Shown here piece by piece: positions 33,766-45,810 of a stretch of DNA of 64,000 bases (within the stretch, counting starts at the first letter, position 1; each line of letters starts with the position of its first letter). The position numbers and the translations under genes were made by a program. The stretch is from the NCBI RefSeq assembly GCF_900102465.1, contig NZ_FNBW01000012.1:109017-173016 (forward strand), given 5' to 3'. The stretch comes from Thalassobaculum litoreum DSM 18839 (GTDB lineage Bacteria; Pseudomonadota; Alphaproteobacteria; Thalassobaculales; Thalassobaculaceae). The notes beneath the pieces are model-generated. The model was not told the DNA's origin. It did no database searches and saw nothing but the letters and a program-made list of their open reading frames with translations.

Positions 33766-34908
33766 ATGGATATCGCGTCGTACAGGCTCTCAGAATCCCT
33801 CGGGTATCAGTCCGTCCGCTGCCTGCGCCACATCGCCATCCACGGCACGGGCTCGAAAATGATCGGTCAGGCCTTCCCGTACCGGCTGAACTCCGTCGAC
33901 GAGTTGATCGTGCTGCTGGATCACATGCATGAGAACCGGTTCGATGCCTTCGTCTCCGAGCTCGGCGGTCTGAGCGACGAAGCGATGGGCGATCTGGTCG
34001 CCGCGCTGGTCGAGTACGCGGAGTTCTTCCTGGCCAATTTCGCGCCCAGTGAGGTTCCGATGCCGTTGTCGGGCATGATTTCGCAATATGCGATCGCCCG
34101 AAAGCTGAGAGGTATCCCGTCGCGTGGCGACATCCTGGAAATCGGTCCCGGAACCGGCCTGATTTCATTCTTCCTGTCCAAGGACAGCTCCATTCGGCGC
34201 TACGATTCCGTCGAGGTCATGGAGTCGTTTTATCTGATGCAGAATTTCGTCAACCGGCATGTCTATGGCTCGGGTTTCAGGGACCAGGCGCAGCTCGATG
34301 CCAGCCGGCCGGGGTTCGGCGGCATTGCCTACGACCGGATGCGCGACGTTGCCGGCGGCATTCTCGACAACGACGAGCCGCCCCAGTTCTTGTCTGTGAG
34401 CCGGAAGATCCGGGCCGAGCATTTCCCCTGGTGGCAGCTGGAGGCGGTCGCCGAACGCCGCTACGACGTCGTCATGTCCAATGCCAATCTGACCGAGATG
34501 AACATCACCGCCCTGAAATACTACGCGGCCCTGGCCGCGACGGTGCTCAAGCCGGATGGCGTGTTCTGGGCGCAGTGCCTCGGCGGCGGAGAGATACCGC
34601 CGGCGAAGGCGCTGACGACGGTGATCGGCGCGGGCTTCGCGCCGCTGGCCATGATCCCCACCCAGCTCGATGCCACCGGTTTGGCGGCGGCACCTTTGCC
34701 GAACGGCAAGCAGATGGCGCTCTTCAACGCGGTCTTCCTGCCGCGCGGACACCCCAGGTTCGAAGAGGCCGCACGAAACTCGCAGTCCTTCCCGCTGATG
34801 GACCCGACCGACGAACTGACCCGCGGCATGTTCGGGCTCGACGACCCGAAGGCGCCTTGGCGGACGCGCGAGGATGTTCTCTCCGCCGTGGCCGAGCGGC
34901 TGGCATGA
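33766..34908 (+). CDS. Putative SAM-dependent methyltransferase (sugar O-methyltransferase-like)
   Basis: The 380-residue protein has a glycine-rich motif I, DILEIGPGTGLISFFLSK (about residues 124-141), an acidic motif II in YDSVEVMESF, and RRYDVVMSNANLTEMNITAL as motif IV, a layout seen in putative sugar O-methyltransferases. The N-terminal 100 residues are helical and specific to this subfamily. The acceptor is unknown. A nucleotidyltransferase-family gene starts four bases after its stop, suggesting a two-gene unit. A promoter-bearing gap of about 200 bases separates it from the TauD-like gene. Confidence 0.65.
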   Translation: MDIASYRLSESLGYQSVRCLRHIAIHGTGSKMIGQAFPYRLNSVDELIVLLDHMHENRFDAFVSELGGLSDEAMGDLVAALVEYAEFFLANFAPSEVPMPLSGMISQYAIARKLRGIPSRGDILEIGPGTGLISFFLSKDSSIRRYDSVEVMESFYLMQNFVNRHVYGSGFRDQAQLDASRPGFGGIAYDRMRDVAGGILDNDEPPQFLSVSRKIRAEHFPWWQLEAVAERRYDVVMSNANLTEMNITALKYYAALAATVLKPDGVFWAQCLGGGEIPPAKALTTVIGAGFAPLAMIPTQLDATGLAAAPLPNGKQMALFNAVFLPRGHPRFEEAARNSQSFPLMDPTDELTRGMFGLDDPKAPWRTREDVLSAVAERLA

Positions 34909-34912
34909 GGCG

Positions 34913-35491
34913 ATGATCCCGCCTGAGCGGTTCATCGCCGATGCCCTGGCCAATCCGGTCAACGGCGCGCTCCTCGACCGGCTGCCGGATCTGGGCATCG
35001 ACCAGCCCTGGCTGGTGGCGGGGTGTCTGTACCAGGCGGTGTGGAACCGCCTGGCCGGGCGGCCGCCGGCGGAGAACGTCAAGGACTACGACGTGTTCTA
35101 CTGGGACGAGGAAACGAGCTGGGAGGCCGAGGACGCGGTGATCCGGCGCGGGACGGCCCTGCTGGCCGATCTCGGCGTCGAGGTGGAGTTCAAGAACCAG
35201 AAGCGGGTGCCGCTGTGGTACCCGCACCGGTTCGGGGCCGAGTATCCGCCCGTGGCGCGGGCGCGCGACGGCATCGATCTGTTTCAGGTGCTGTGTACCT
35301 GTGTCGGCCTGACGCCCGGGCGGGAGCTTTATGCGCCCTATGGGTTGGAGGATCTGTACGCCGGCCGGCTGGCGGCCAATCCGGCCACGCCGACGCCCGG
35401 CCGGGCGCTCGAAAAGATGCAAAGCTACCGGGACCGCTGGCCCTGGCTGACGATTGCGCAAAGAGTGGGCACTGGCGCGGGGCCACGCTGA
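34913..35491 (+). CDS. Nucleotidyltransferase-family protein (NTP_transf_6 / DUF925 type)
   Basis: The 192-residue protein contains QPWLVAGCLYQAVWNRLAGR, then NVKDYDVFYWDEETSWEAED with the paired acidic residues of the family, EVEFKNQKRVPLWYPHRFG and IDLFQVLCTCVGLTPGRELY. The fold is that of a minimal nucleotidyltransferase. The target is unknown. The ATG at 34913 follows the methyltransferase stop by four bases; the frame is open 13 codons upstream, overlapping that gene. RNA or sugar-nucleotide modification by the pair is speculative. Confidence 0.75.
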   Translation: MIPPERFIADALANPVNGALLDRLPDLGIDQPWLVAGCLYQAVWNRLAGRPPAENVKDYDVFYWDEETSWEAEDAVIRRGTALLADLGVEVEFKNQKRVPLWYPHRFGAEYPPVARARDGIDLFQVLCTCVGLTPGRELYAPYGLEDLYAGRLAANPATPTPGRALEKMQSYRDRWPWLTIAQRVGTGAGPR

Positions 35492-35516
35492 GGCCGTTTT
35501 CCGGTGCCTCACCGTC

Positions 35517-35545
35517 TTGCACCCCCCATACCCCTGTGCTAGAGA
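35517..35545 (+). promoter_or_regulatory. Candidate promoter of the atp operon
   Basis: TTGCAC (35517-35522) and TAGAGA (35540-35545) are 17 bases apart, about 125 bases before the atpH start. The -10 match is partial. It lies in the 176-base gap that must hold the operon promoter. Confidence 0.35.
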
Positions 35546-35667
35546 GCCTTCGCGCTGGCGAGAGTCATCTTCGCCGGCCGAATATTGTGTTCGATCGGCG
35601 CGTCGAGAACTCAGAAATTTCAACGAGTTCGGGCGGGTCGTCAAACGGGACGAAGGGGCGCTTCCAG

Positions 35668-36218
35668 GTGGCTTCGCAATCAAAAGGCCTCGCCGCTCGC
35701 TACGCTTTGGCGTTGTACGAGCTGGCTGACGACCAGAAGGCGTTGGACGACGTCGCGGGGGACCTGACCTCCCTGCGTCAGCTGCTCGCCGAGAGCGAGG
35801 AGTTCGTTCGGCTGATCCGCTCGCCGGTTCTGTCGCGCGCCGACCAGACCAAGGGAGTGGCGGCGCTTTGCGACAAGTTCGGCGCCAATCCGCTGACCAC
35901 CAAGTTCCTGGGCGTGCTGGCGTCCAACCGCCGGTTGTTCGCGCTGCCGGGCATCATCACCGCCTATCTCGAGGAGCTGGCCCGCCGCCGTGGCGAGGTC
36001 GCCGCCGAAGTTGCTTCCGCCGTCGCCCTGTCCGAGGACGAGGTTCAGGCGGTTACCGACGCCCTGCGCAAGGTCGTCGGCCAGAAGGTCTCCGTTAATC
36101 TGACCGTCGATCCCTCGCTGATCGGTGGTCTGATCGTGCGCGTGGGCTCGCGCATGATCGATAGTTCGCTTCGCACCAAGCTGCAGCGCCTGCAGTTCGC
36201 CATGAAAGGGGTTGGCTG

Positions 36219-36219
<1 letters not shown>
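35668..36219 (+). CDS. atpH: F1F0 ATP synthase subunit delta
   Basis: The 183-residue subunit has [20 protein letters not shown] at the N-terminus and the C-terminal signature [20 protein letters not shown] followed by LRTKLQRL. It forms the peripheral stalk joint on top of F1. The GTG at 35668 follows GGGGCG; this gives the usual length. Its stop overlaps the atpA start by one base. The F0 genes are not in this window, as is usual in alphaproteobacteria. Confidence 0.95.
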
Positions 36220-37754
<1,535 letters not shown>

Positions 37755-37801
37755 GCGAGGGATCGGTCGGCCACGCGATCCAACGATAAGCGGACGGGAC
37801 G

Positions 37802-38683
37802 ATGCCCAATCTCAAGGACCTGAAAGTCCGGATCAATAGCGTCAAGTCGACGCAAAAGATCACTTCGGCGATGAAGATGGTCGCGGCGGCGAAGCTGAAG
37901 CGTGCCCAGGAGGCCGCCGAGGCAGCGCGTCCCTATGCCGTTCGCATGGACCGCATGATCGCCGCGCTGGGGGCCAATGTCTCCGGCGGCGACGGCCCGA
38001 AGCTGCTGACCGGCACCGGGCGCGACGACGTTCACCTGATCGTCGTCGCCACCGCGGACCGTGGTCTGTGCGGCGGTTTCAACTCGACGATCGTGCGCGC
38101 CGCGCGCCGCAAGATCGACAAGCTGCTCGCCGAAGGTAAGACGGTCAAGGTCATGACCGTCGGCCGCAAGGGCCGCGATCAGCTGCGCCGCGTCCATGGC
38201 GACAAGATCATCTCCTCCAAGGAGAACCTTGCCCGCACCGTGGTCGGGTTCACCGTGGCCGACGAGATCGGCCGCGAGTTGATCCGTCGCTTCGAGGACG
38301 GCGAATTCGATGTCGCCACGATGTTCTTCAACCGCTTCAAGTCGGCGATGACCCAGGTCGTCACCGAGCAGCAGCTCATTCCGGCGAACCTGCCGGAGGG
38401 CGAGCAAGAGGACACCGGCGAGCTGAAGGCGCTGTACGAGTTCGAGCCGGACGAGGAGTCGATCCTGGCGGCTCTCCTGCCGCGCAACGTGGCGACCCAG
38501 ATCTTCACCGGCCTGCTGGAGAATGCCGCCAGCGAGCACGGCGCGCGGATGACGGCCATGGATAGCGCCACCCGCAACGCCGGCGACATGATCAACAAGC
38601 TGACGCTGACCTACAACCGGACGCGTCAGGCCTACATCACTAAAGAACTGATCGAGATCATTTCGGGCGCCGAGGCGCTCTAA
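37802..38683 (+). CDS. atpG: F1F0 ATP synthase subunit gamma
   Basis: The 293-residue central rotor subunit has N-terminal [52 protein letters not shown], and C-terminal [20 protein letters not shown] followed by [14 protein letters not shown]. These two terminal helices make the rotating coiled coil. It starts 47 bases after atpA with GGACGGGAC as ribosome site. Confidence 0.98.
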   Translation: MPNLKDLKVRINSVKSTQKITSAMKMVAAAKLKRAQEAAEAARPYAVRMDRMIAALGANVSGGDGPKLLTGTGRDDVHLIVVATADRGLCGGFNSTIVRAARRKIDKLLAEGKTVKVMTVGRKGRDQLRRVHGDKIISSKENLARTVVGFTVADEIGRELIRRFEDGEFDVATMFFNRFKSAMTQVVTEQQLIPANLPEGEQEDTGELKALYEFEPDEESILAALLPRNVATQIFTGLLENAASEHGARMTAMDSATRNAGDMINKLTLTYNRTRQAYITKELIEIISGAEAL

Positions 38684-38692
38684 GGGCCCTAG

Positions 38693-40153
<1,461 letters not shown>

Positions 40154-40207
40154 TCGCCGCCTGAGTTGGGTAAGGCGGCCTGACGGCCGGCAACAAAGAG
40201 GGATCCC

Positions 40208-40615
40208 ATGGCGGAGACCACGCAGTTCGAACTCGTCTCCCCGGAGCGGCTGGTTCTCAGCCGTGCCGTCGAGATGGTCGTCGTGCCGGGCACCGAGGGT
40301 TATTTCGGTGTCCTGCCGCGCCACGCGCCGATGATCTCGACGCTGGATGCAGGCATCATCGACATCTACGAAGGCGGCTCGGTGGTCGAGCGCATCTTCG
40401 TCGCCGGCGGCTTCGCCGAGGTGACCGAGGAGCGATGCACCGTCCTGGCGGAGAACGCCGTGCCGTTGGACGAGATCGATCCGGCCAAGGTCGACAAGGA
40501 CATCGCCGATACCCGCGATGTGCTGAAGGACGTGTCCGATACCGGCGAGCGCGAGCGGCTCGAGGCGCGGGTCGTCACCCTGCAGGCGATGGCCCGGGCG
40601 AAACGCGCCGCCTGA
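40208..40615 (+). CDS. atpC: F1F0 ATP synthase subunit epsilon
   Basis: The 135-residue subunit shows FELVSPERLVLSRAVEMVVV, PGTEGYFGVLPRHAPMISTL, and the C-terminal helical pair DIADTRDVLKDVSDTGERER that can inhibit hydrolysis. It is last in the operon and is followed by a strong hairpin at 40644. Confidence 0.96.
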   Translation: MAETTQFELVSPERLVLSRAVEMVVVPGTEGYFGVLPRHAPMISTLDAGIIDIYEGGSVVERIFVAGGFAEVTEERCTVLAENAVPLDEIDPAKVDKDIADTRDVLKDVSDTGERERLEARVVTLQAMARAKRAA

Positions 40616-40643
40616 CAGGCGTTTACAGCTAATTTCTTCGATG

Positions 40644-40669
40644 AAGGGTCGTCCGTTGGACGGCCCTTT
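40644..40669 (+). terminator. Intrinsic terminator of the atp operon
   Basis: AAGGGTCGTCC (40644-40654), loop GTT, GGACGGCCCTT (40658-40668): 11 pairs with one T-G. A short T-rich tail (TTTGTCGTGTTGT) follows. It lies 28 bases after atpC. Confidence 0.8.
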
Positions 40670-40718
40670 GTCGTGTTGTCATAATTGACCGGTGATTCGC
40701 GGGAAAACCCCGGGAGGT

Positions 40719-43700
40719 ATGACGGTGCGGTGGCTCGCCAGAATTTTGCTGGTCGTGCTCCTGATCCTTGCGATCGGGCTGCCCGTGGCGTGGCTGACCC
40801 GCGATACCTGGGCGCCCGGGGCCGCCAAATGGGCCGTCAACCATTGGGCCACGGGCCGCGGTGCCGACGCCCCGGTGATCAGCGACCTCGGCTTCAGGAT
40901 CGACTCGCTGTCCGCCGACCGGATGGCGTTCAAATCGGTCGAGGTCAACGGCCCCGATGGTTTCGCGGCGGACGAAGTCCTGGTGAGCTATGACTGGCGC
41001 GACCTGCTGCGGGGGGAGGTGCGCGCCATCGCCCTCGACCGCCCCCATCTCATTCTGACCGTGGGGGAGGACGGAAGCGTCACCCTCGGCCCGCTGGAAC
41101 CTCTACGGGCGCTGGGCGAAGGGGGCGACGGCGTGGACGGCGGGGCCCCGCTGCCGGTGGTGCGGTTCTCGGATGCGGTCATCGATGTCCGTGGGGCGGC
41201 GCAGGGTCGCCTGTCGGCCAGCGGAACCCTGGGCGAGAGCGACGGCGCAATCGGCCTCGCCGCGGACGGGGCCGGCGCGGTGGAGGGGGATGCCTGGCGG
41301 GCCGACGGGGCCGGGCGCTTCCAGGTCTCGCTGGGCGACGACCACACCCGCCTGAACGCCACCCTGACCGATGCCAGGGTCCGCCACGGCGATCTTTCCG
41401 CCGCCGGCCTGCGGGGAACCGCCTCGGTAGAGATCGACGAGGGCGGCGAGATCGAGGCCATTGCCGATCTGCGCGCCGACAGCGCGGAGGCCTCCGGTGT
41501 GGCGGTGGCGGTGCCGTCCGCCCATCTGCGCATGGACCCGCTCGGCCTTTCCGCGGTCTTCCGTCTGGGCGACCGGGAGCGGCCCGACCTGCGCCTGGCC
41601 GTGGCCGCCGATCCGGTGGACGGCGACCGCCGGCACGTGGCGGTGGACCTGAACGCCGAACTGGCGACCGTCGACCGACTGGTCGCCGCCGCCCTGCGGC
41701 AGCCGCCGCGCGGCGCCGAGGGCCAGGTGTCGGGCACCCTCCGCGGTGCGGTGCCGGCGGCGCTGAGCGGCGCCGAGCAGGCCTGGGCGGGGACCGTCGC
41801 TTCCGGGAGCATCGACCTGACCGCCAGCGCGCCCGACGGCGCGGCCGAGGGCCGGTTCGGCGTGGCCATCGCCGCCGGGACCCTGGCCCTGGAGACCCTG
41901 GAGCGGGCCAGCCTCTCTCTGGCGCCCGGCCTCTTGCCCGGGGAACTGGTCGAGGTCCTGGGCGCGGGGACGGTGACCGCGACGCTCGGCCAGGAGGACA
42001 AGGCGTTCCGCCTGACCATCCGCGACCCCTTTCACGCGCCGGAAATCGCCCTGGGCGGGCCGATCGCGGCCGAGGTGGAGGGCGGCGCCTCCGCATCCTT
42101 CGACGGCGATGCCGGACTGCTGCTGGCCGGAGCCGGACCGAGGCTGACCGCGGCCACCGGCACGATGACCCTGGCCGGGCTTTCCAGCGGCGACCTGCGG
42201 CTGCGGACGGCGAGCCTGGTGCTCGATCGGCTCAGCGGGGATGCCGAGGCGATGTCCGGCAAGGGCCTTCTGATCGCCCACCTCGATGCCGGCGACGTCC
42301 GCGATATGCGGGTCGCCCTGCCCCTGCGGGTGGTGCATGACGGGAACGGCACCGCCGGGTTCCTCGACCGCCAGGGGTCGGTGACGCTCTCCCGGATTCC
42401 GAAGGTCGGCGGCGTGGCGCTGGAGGGTCCGCTCACCGTGCGGGTGCGCGCCGGCGAGCGGCCGGTCCTGCGCTACGGCTTCGATGACCCCGGGGCGCTC
42501 CGGCTGGATCTGCCCCTGGTGGTGCCGGCGGTGACCGCCGCCGTGGATGGCGGCATGCCTCTGCGCATCGACCTCGGCGCCACGGTCGGGATGGTGAAGG
42601 CCCGGATCGTCGGCGCGCGGGGCGGGGCCGTGGTGCGGGTCTCCACCGAGGCGATCGATATCGCGCCGGCCGACGAGACCGAGGCCGCGCCGGACGGCAT
42701 CGCCCTGGCGGGCGTGGCCCTGGAACTGCAGGCCTCCACCCACGGGGACGGCGTGCTGCTGGACCGGATCGTGGTGTCCGCCGACCGGATGACCGACCGG
42801 GCCAAGGCGGTGCGCTTCTCGCCGCTGCGGGCCGAGGCCATGGCGACGCGCACCGCGAACGGAGACCTGGCCTTCACCGCCAGTTTCGGCGGCGCGAACG
42901 GCGCCTTCGTGCTCGATGCCAAGGGCGTCCACAATCTCGCCAAGGGCACCGGCCGGGCCGACATCACCCTCTATCCCCTGGTCTTCGTGCCGGGCGGTCT
43001 GCAGCCGGTCGACCTGTCGCCGGCGGCGGCGGCGATCCTGCGCAACGCGTCCGGCAAGGTCGCCCTGGACGGCACGATCGAATGGCCGGGCCGGGGGGTG
43101 CCGCCGGACGATCCGCTGACCCTGACTCTGGAAGACCTCGCCTTCACCGGCTCGCTCGGTACGGTCAGCGGCCTGTCCGGTGCGGTCGGCCTGTCCTCGA
43201 TCGACCCGCTGACCACCCTGGACGGCCAGGTGCTGACCGCGACCGGCATCGATGTGGGGGTGCCCATCGCCGATCCGACCGTGACCTTCCATATCGACCC
43301 CGAACTGAACCTGGTGCTGGAGCAGGTGCAGGCGCGCTTCGCCGACGGATCGGTTCATACCCGCGACGTGACCATCCCGCTGACCTCGAACGAGCCGGTG
43401 TCGATGGTGCTCGACGTGGACTCGGTGGACGCCGCCAGGCTGGCGGAAGTGACGGAGCTGGAGGGGCTCACGGCGTCGGGCACCCTGACCGGGCGTCTGC
43501 CGCTTGTCTGGGATTTCGAGCAGGGCCTGTCGGTGCGCAACGCAGAATTGTCCGCGACCAATCCCGGGGGAACGGTGAAGTACCGACCGGAATCGCCGCC
43601 AGCCGCGTTGCAGGATGCAGGAGAGGAGGTTAGCCTCCTGATGCGGGCCGTTCGCAACCTCGTCTACGAGAAGTTCGATCTCGAGGTGAACGGACGGCCC

Positions 43701-43883
43701 GGCGAACCGTTTGATATCAAACTGCGGGTGCGCGGTGCCAATCCGGATCTGTTCGACGGCTACCCCGTCGCCCTCAACGTAACGCTTACGGGTCGCCTGG
43801 ATGAGATGTTCCTCAATGCAAGACGTACACTCGGTCTCTCGGACGTCCTCCGCCGCAAGCTCGAAGCGCGCACCGGCGGTTAG
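40719..43883 (+). CDS. ydbH: YdbH family AsmA-like intermembrane lipid transport protein
   Basis: About 1054 residues: an N-terminal inner-membrane anchor (LARILLVVLLILAIGLPVAW) followed by a very long beta-rich repetitive region and a C-terminal YdbH (dicarboxylate transport/AsmA-like) domain with VALDGTIEWPGRGVPPDDPL and FDIKLRVRGANPDLFDGYPV. In E. coli, YdbH with TamB and YhdP spans the periplasm as a lipid-conducting groove. YnbE and YdbL genes follow, which confirms the assignment. The start is ambiguous: GGGAGG is only one base from the ATG at 40719, and the GTG at 40725 has better spacing. Confidence 0.88.
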   Translation: MTVRWLARILLVVLLILAIGLPVAWLTRDTWAPGAAKWAVNHWATGRGADAPVISDLGFRIDSLSADRMAFKSVEVNGPDGFAADEVLVSYDWRDLLRGEVRAIALDRPHLILTVGEDGSVTLGPLEPLRALGEGGDGVDGGAPLPVVRFSDAVIDVRGAAQGRLSASGTLGESDGAIGLAADGAGAVEGDAWRADGAGRFQVSLGDDHTRLNATLTDARVRHGDLSAAGLRGTASVEIDEGGEIEAIADLRADSAEASGVAVAVPSAHLRMDPLGLSAVFRLGDRERPDLRLAVAADPVDGDRRHVAVDLNAELATVDRLVAAALRQPPRGAEGQVSGTLRGAVPAALSGAEQAWAGTVASGSIDLTASAPDGAAEGRFGVAIAAGTLALETLERASLSLAPGLLPGELVEVLGAGTVTATLGQEDKAFRLTIRDPFHAPEIALGGPIAAEVEGGASASFDGDAGLLLAGAGPRLTAATGTMTLAGLSSGDLRLRTASLVLDRLSGDAEAMSGKGLLIAHLDAGDVRDMRVALPLRVVHDGNGTAGFLDRQGSVTLSRIPKVGGVALEGPLTVRVRAGERPVLRYGFDDPGALRLDLPLVVPAVTAAVDGGMPLRIDLGATVGMVKARIVGARGGAVVRVSTEAIDIAPADETEAAPDGIALAGVALELQASTHGDGVLLDRIVVSADRMTDRAKAVRFSPLRAEAMATRTANGDLAFTASFGGANGAFVLDAKGVHNLAKGTGRADITLYPLVFVPGGLQPVDLSPAAAAILRNASGKVALDGTIEWPGRGVPPDDPLTLTLEDLAFTGSLGTVSGLSGAVGLSSIDPLTTLDGQVLTATGIDVGVPIADPTVTFHIDPELNLVLEQVQARFADGSVHTRDVTIPLTSNEPVSMVLDVDSVDAARLAEVTELEGLTASGTLTGRLPLVWDFEQGLSVRNAELSATNPGGTVKYRPESPPAALQDAGEEVSLLMRAVRNLVYEKFDLEVNGRPGEPFDIKLRVRGANPDLFDGYPVALNVTLTGRLDEMFLNARRTLGLSDVLRRKLEARTGG

Positions 43884-44079
43884 GGCGCTGCTGGCGGCGG
43901 CCCTTCTGGGGACGCTGGCGGCCGCCTGCACCCCGACGGTGAGGGTCGAGCCGCCGACGGAGCCCATCACCATCAACCTGAACATCAAGATCGAGCAGGA
44001 AGTCCGCATCCGGGTGGAGAAGGATCTTGAGGATCTGTTTTCCACCGAAAGCGACCTGTTCGGGGGGAAGAAGCAATGA
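43801..44079 (+). CDS. ynbE: YnbE family outer-membrane lipoprotein
   Basis: A 92-residue protein with hydrophobic signal VRALLAAALLGTLAAAC; Cys43 is the likely lipidation site (LAAAC). The mature part, TPTVRVEPPTEPITINLNIK followed by IEQEVRIRVEKDLEDLF, matches YnbE. In E. coli, YnbE pairs with the YdbH C-terminus to form an intermembrane bridge. Its N-terminus overlaps the end of ydbH by 83 bases in another frame; an alternative ATG at 43816 shortens the n-region. The stop overlaps the ydbL start by four bases. Confidence 0.9.
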   Translation: MRCSSMQDVHSVSRTSSAASSKRAPAVRALLAAALLGTLAAACTPTVRVEPPTEPITINLNIKIEQEVRIRVEKDLEDLFSTESDLFGGKKQ

Positions 44080-44435
44080 CCGGTCTGCAGCGCGTGATCA
44101 GCCGGCGTCTGGTGTTGGGCGCGCTTGTCGGGGCTTTCGTCACGGTCGCCATGCCGCGCCTCGGCTACGCGCTTGATCTCGCCACGGCGAAGGCCAACGG
44201 CTGGGTCGGCGAACGGCGCGACGGCTATCTGGGCGTGATCGACGGTGCCCCGGCCGAGGCCCGGACCCTGGTCGACACCATCAATGCGGAGCGGCGCGAG
44301 GCCTATAACGGCGTGGCCGCCTCCAACAGCGTGCCGCTGAACCAGGTGGAGGCTCTGGCCGGTCAGAAGCTGATCGACCGCGCCGTACCCGGTACCTACA
44401 TCATGGATGCCGCCGGGCGCTGGATCCGCAAGTAG
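44076..44435 (+). CDS. ydbL: YdbL family (DUF1318) periplasmic protein
   Basis: The 119-residue protein has a signal (SRRLVLGALVGAFVTVAMPR, ending near GYA-LDL) and DUF1318 core: AKANGWVGERRDGYLGVID, TINAERREAYNGVAASNSVP and AGQKLIDRAVPGTYI. In E. coli YdbL is proposed to modulate assembly of the YdbH-YnbE bridge. GGGGGAAG lies upstream of the ATG, which overlaps the ynbE stop. The twin-arginine-like RRLVLG could direct Tat export, but the motif is incomplete. Confidence 0.9.
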   Translation: MTGLQRVISRRLVLGALVGAFVTVAMPRLGYALDLATAKANGWVGERRDGYLGVIDGAPAEARTLVDTINAERREAYNGVAASNSVPLNQVEALAGQKLIDRAVPGTYIMDAAGRWIRK

Positions 44436-44461
44436 GGGGGCGGAACGGCGCAGACCCGTCC

Positions 44462-45682
44462 CTATTCCTCGTCTTCCGCCTCGCCGGCCAGGCGCTTGTT
44501 CGCCCGCTCGACCCGGGCCTTGAGCTCGTAGTCCGGCCGGTCGTTCTCCCAGTTGTGCATCTGCTGCACCATCTTCAGGCCGGCGGTCTCGAACTTCGTC
44601 GTCTTGGTCAGGATGCTGTGTTCGGGGTTGAGCTCACGGATCGGGATGCGCGGCGCGTAGCCGGCGATCCGGGTGATCGCCCGCTCCATCGCCCGGTCGC
44701 CGCCGATCGCCTCGCGGCCGCGATAGGCCTCGCGCCAGAGCTGGATCATGTCGGCCCAGCCGTCGAGCCCATAGCCGATGTCGCGCCGCAGGACCTCGAG
44801 CCGGTCGATGGCGCCCTTGTTGTGGTCGAACATGTCGGCCAGCGATCCCAGCATCTCGTTCAGGTTGCCCAGACGCTCGTTGATATAGCCGATGCACTCG
44901 TCCGCCGCGGTCAGGATGATGGCCACCTGCGGCAGCAGCTCCTCACGGACCTGGGACTGATAGTCGTCGATCTCCTGGCGGAACTGGATGAGATCGGTGT
45001 GCTGGAGATAGAGGAACCCGTTCTCCTTGGGCTCGCCCGGCGCGGTGACGTTGCCGAAGGGGGTCAGCATGCCGACCAGCGGGTCCAGGTAGCTCTTCAC
45101 GTCCGCCACGGTCGAGTTCGTGCGCTCGGCGGCGAAGATCATGACCCGCTCGATCAGCAGGTCGAGGTCGATCTTCGAGCGCCCGGACTGCCCGCCCATG
45201 AGCCCCATGAGGGTCTTGGTATTGGTGCGCATCATCAGCGGGTCGCCTCGTTCGATCCCGCATTCGCGGGTGAGCTCGGCAATGAAGGACAGGCGGACCA
45301 TCGCCTTGTCCTCGTCGTCCCTGGCCACGATCCGGCGCGCTTCCGCTACGGCATCGTCGTCGATGCCGTGCTCGGCATCGCAGCGCAGGCAGACCTCGCG
45401 CATCCTGATCGGGTCGAGGTCGCGGATGTTCTTGGTATGCGCAACGGACTCGATAATGGCGAGGTCGCGCGGATTGAGCGCCCCCAGCGTGCCGATCTGC
45501 TCCCACGGCAGCACAAGCAGCTCTCCGCGGCGCGTTCCCGAGTAATTCGGGATCACGGCTTCCAACTGGCGCACAGGCCCGTGGAAATACTCGCGAACGC
45601 GGGTATGGGCGAGGTCTCGGTTGTGAAACGTGACGGTCGTGCCCCGACGCTCGAAAGTCTGAGGTTTGTTCTCCGCGCGCAT
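44462..45682 (-). CDS. Uncharacterised 406-residue protein
   Basis: I do not recognise a named family. The protein is soluble and helix-rich, with few cysteines, a CLRCDAEHGIDDD motif near residue 103, an internal acidic/amphipathic stretch (QEIDDYQSQVREELLPQVAI) and GGDRAMERAITRIAGYAPRI near the C-terminus. It has no signal peptide and no membrane span. Codon use matches its neighbours, so it looks native. It is transcribed alone on the minus strand, convergent with ydbL 26 bases away and upstream of rppH after 128 bases. A phosphoesterase or scaffold role cannot be argued from sequence. Confidence 0.8.
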   Translation of the reverse strand: MRAENKPQTFERRGTTVTFHNRDLAHTRVREYFHGPVRQLEAVIPNYSGTRRGELLVLPWEQIGTLGALNPRDLAIIESVAHTKNIRDLDPIRMREVCLRCDAEHGIDDDAVAEARRIVARDDEDKAMVRLSFIAELTRECGIERGDPLMMRTNTKTLMGLMGGQSGRSKIDLDLLIERVMIFAAERTNSTVADVKSYLDPLVGMLTPFGNVTAPGEPKENGFLYLQHTDLIQFRQEIDDYQSQVREELLPQVAIILTAADECIGYINERLGNLNEMLGSLADMFDHNKGAIDRLEVLRRDIGYGLDGWADMIQLWREAYRGREAIGGDRAMERAITRIAGYAPRIPIRELNPEHSILTKTTKFETAGLKMVQQMHNWENDRPDYELKARVERANKRLAGEAEDEE

Positions 45683-45810
45683 CCCCTCTCCTCCGGCGCA
45701 GCAGCGCCGGACACCTCAACTCCATTTGGTCACAAGAGCATGAGGGTCTTAAGGAAGATTTTACGCGCTCTCGAAAAATTCACAAACAATGCGTGCGGCG
45801 GAAAAAGATT

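Noticed and set aside
41103..44045. A 980-codon minus-strand open frame
   Set aside because: It is antisense to ydbH, which has a recognised family and correct downstream partners.
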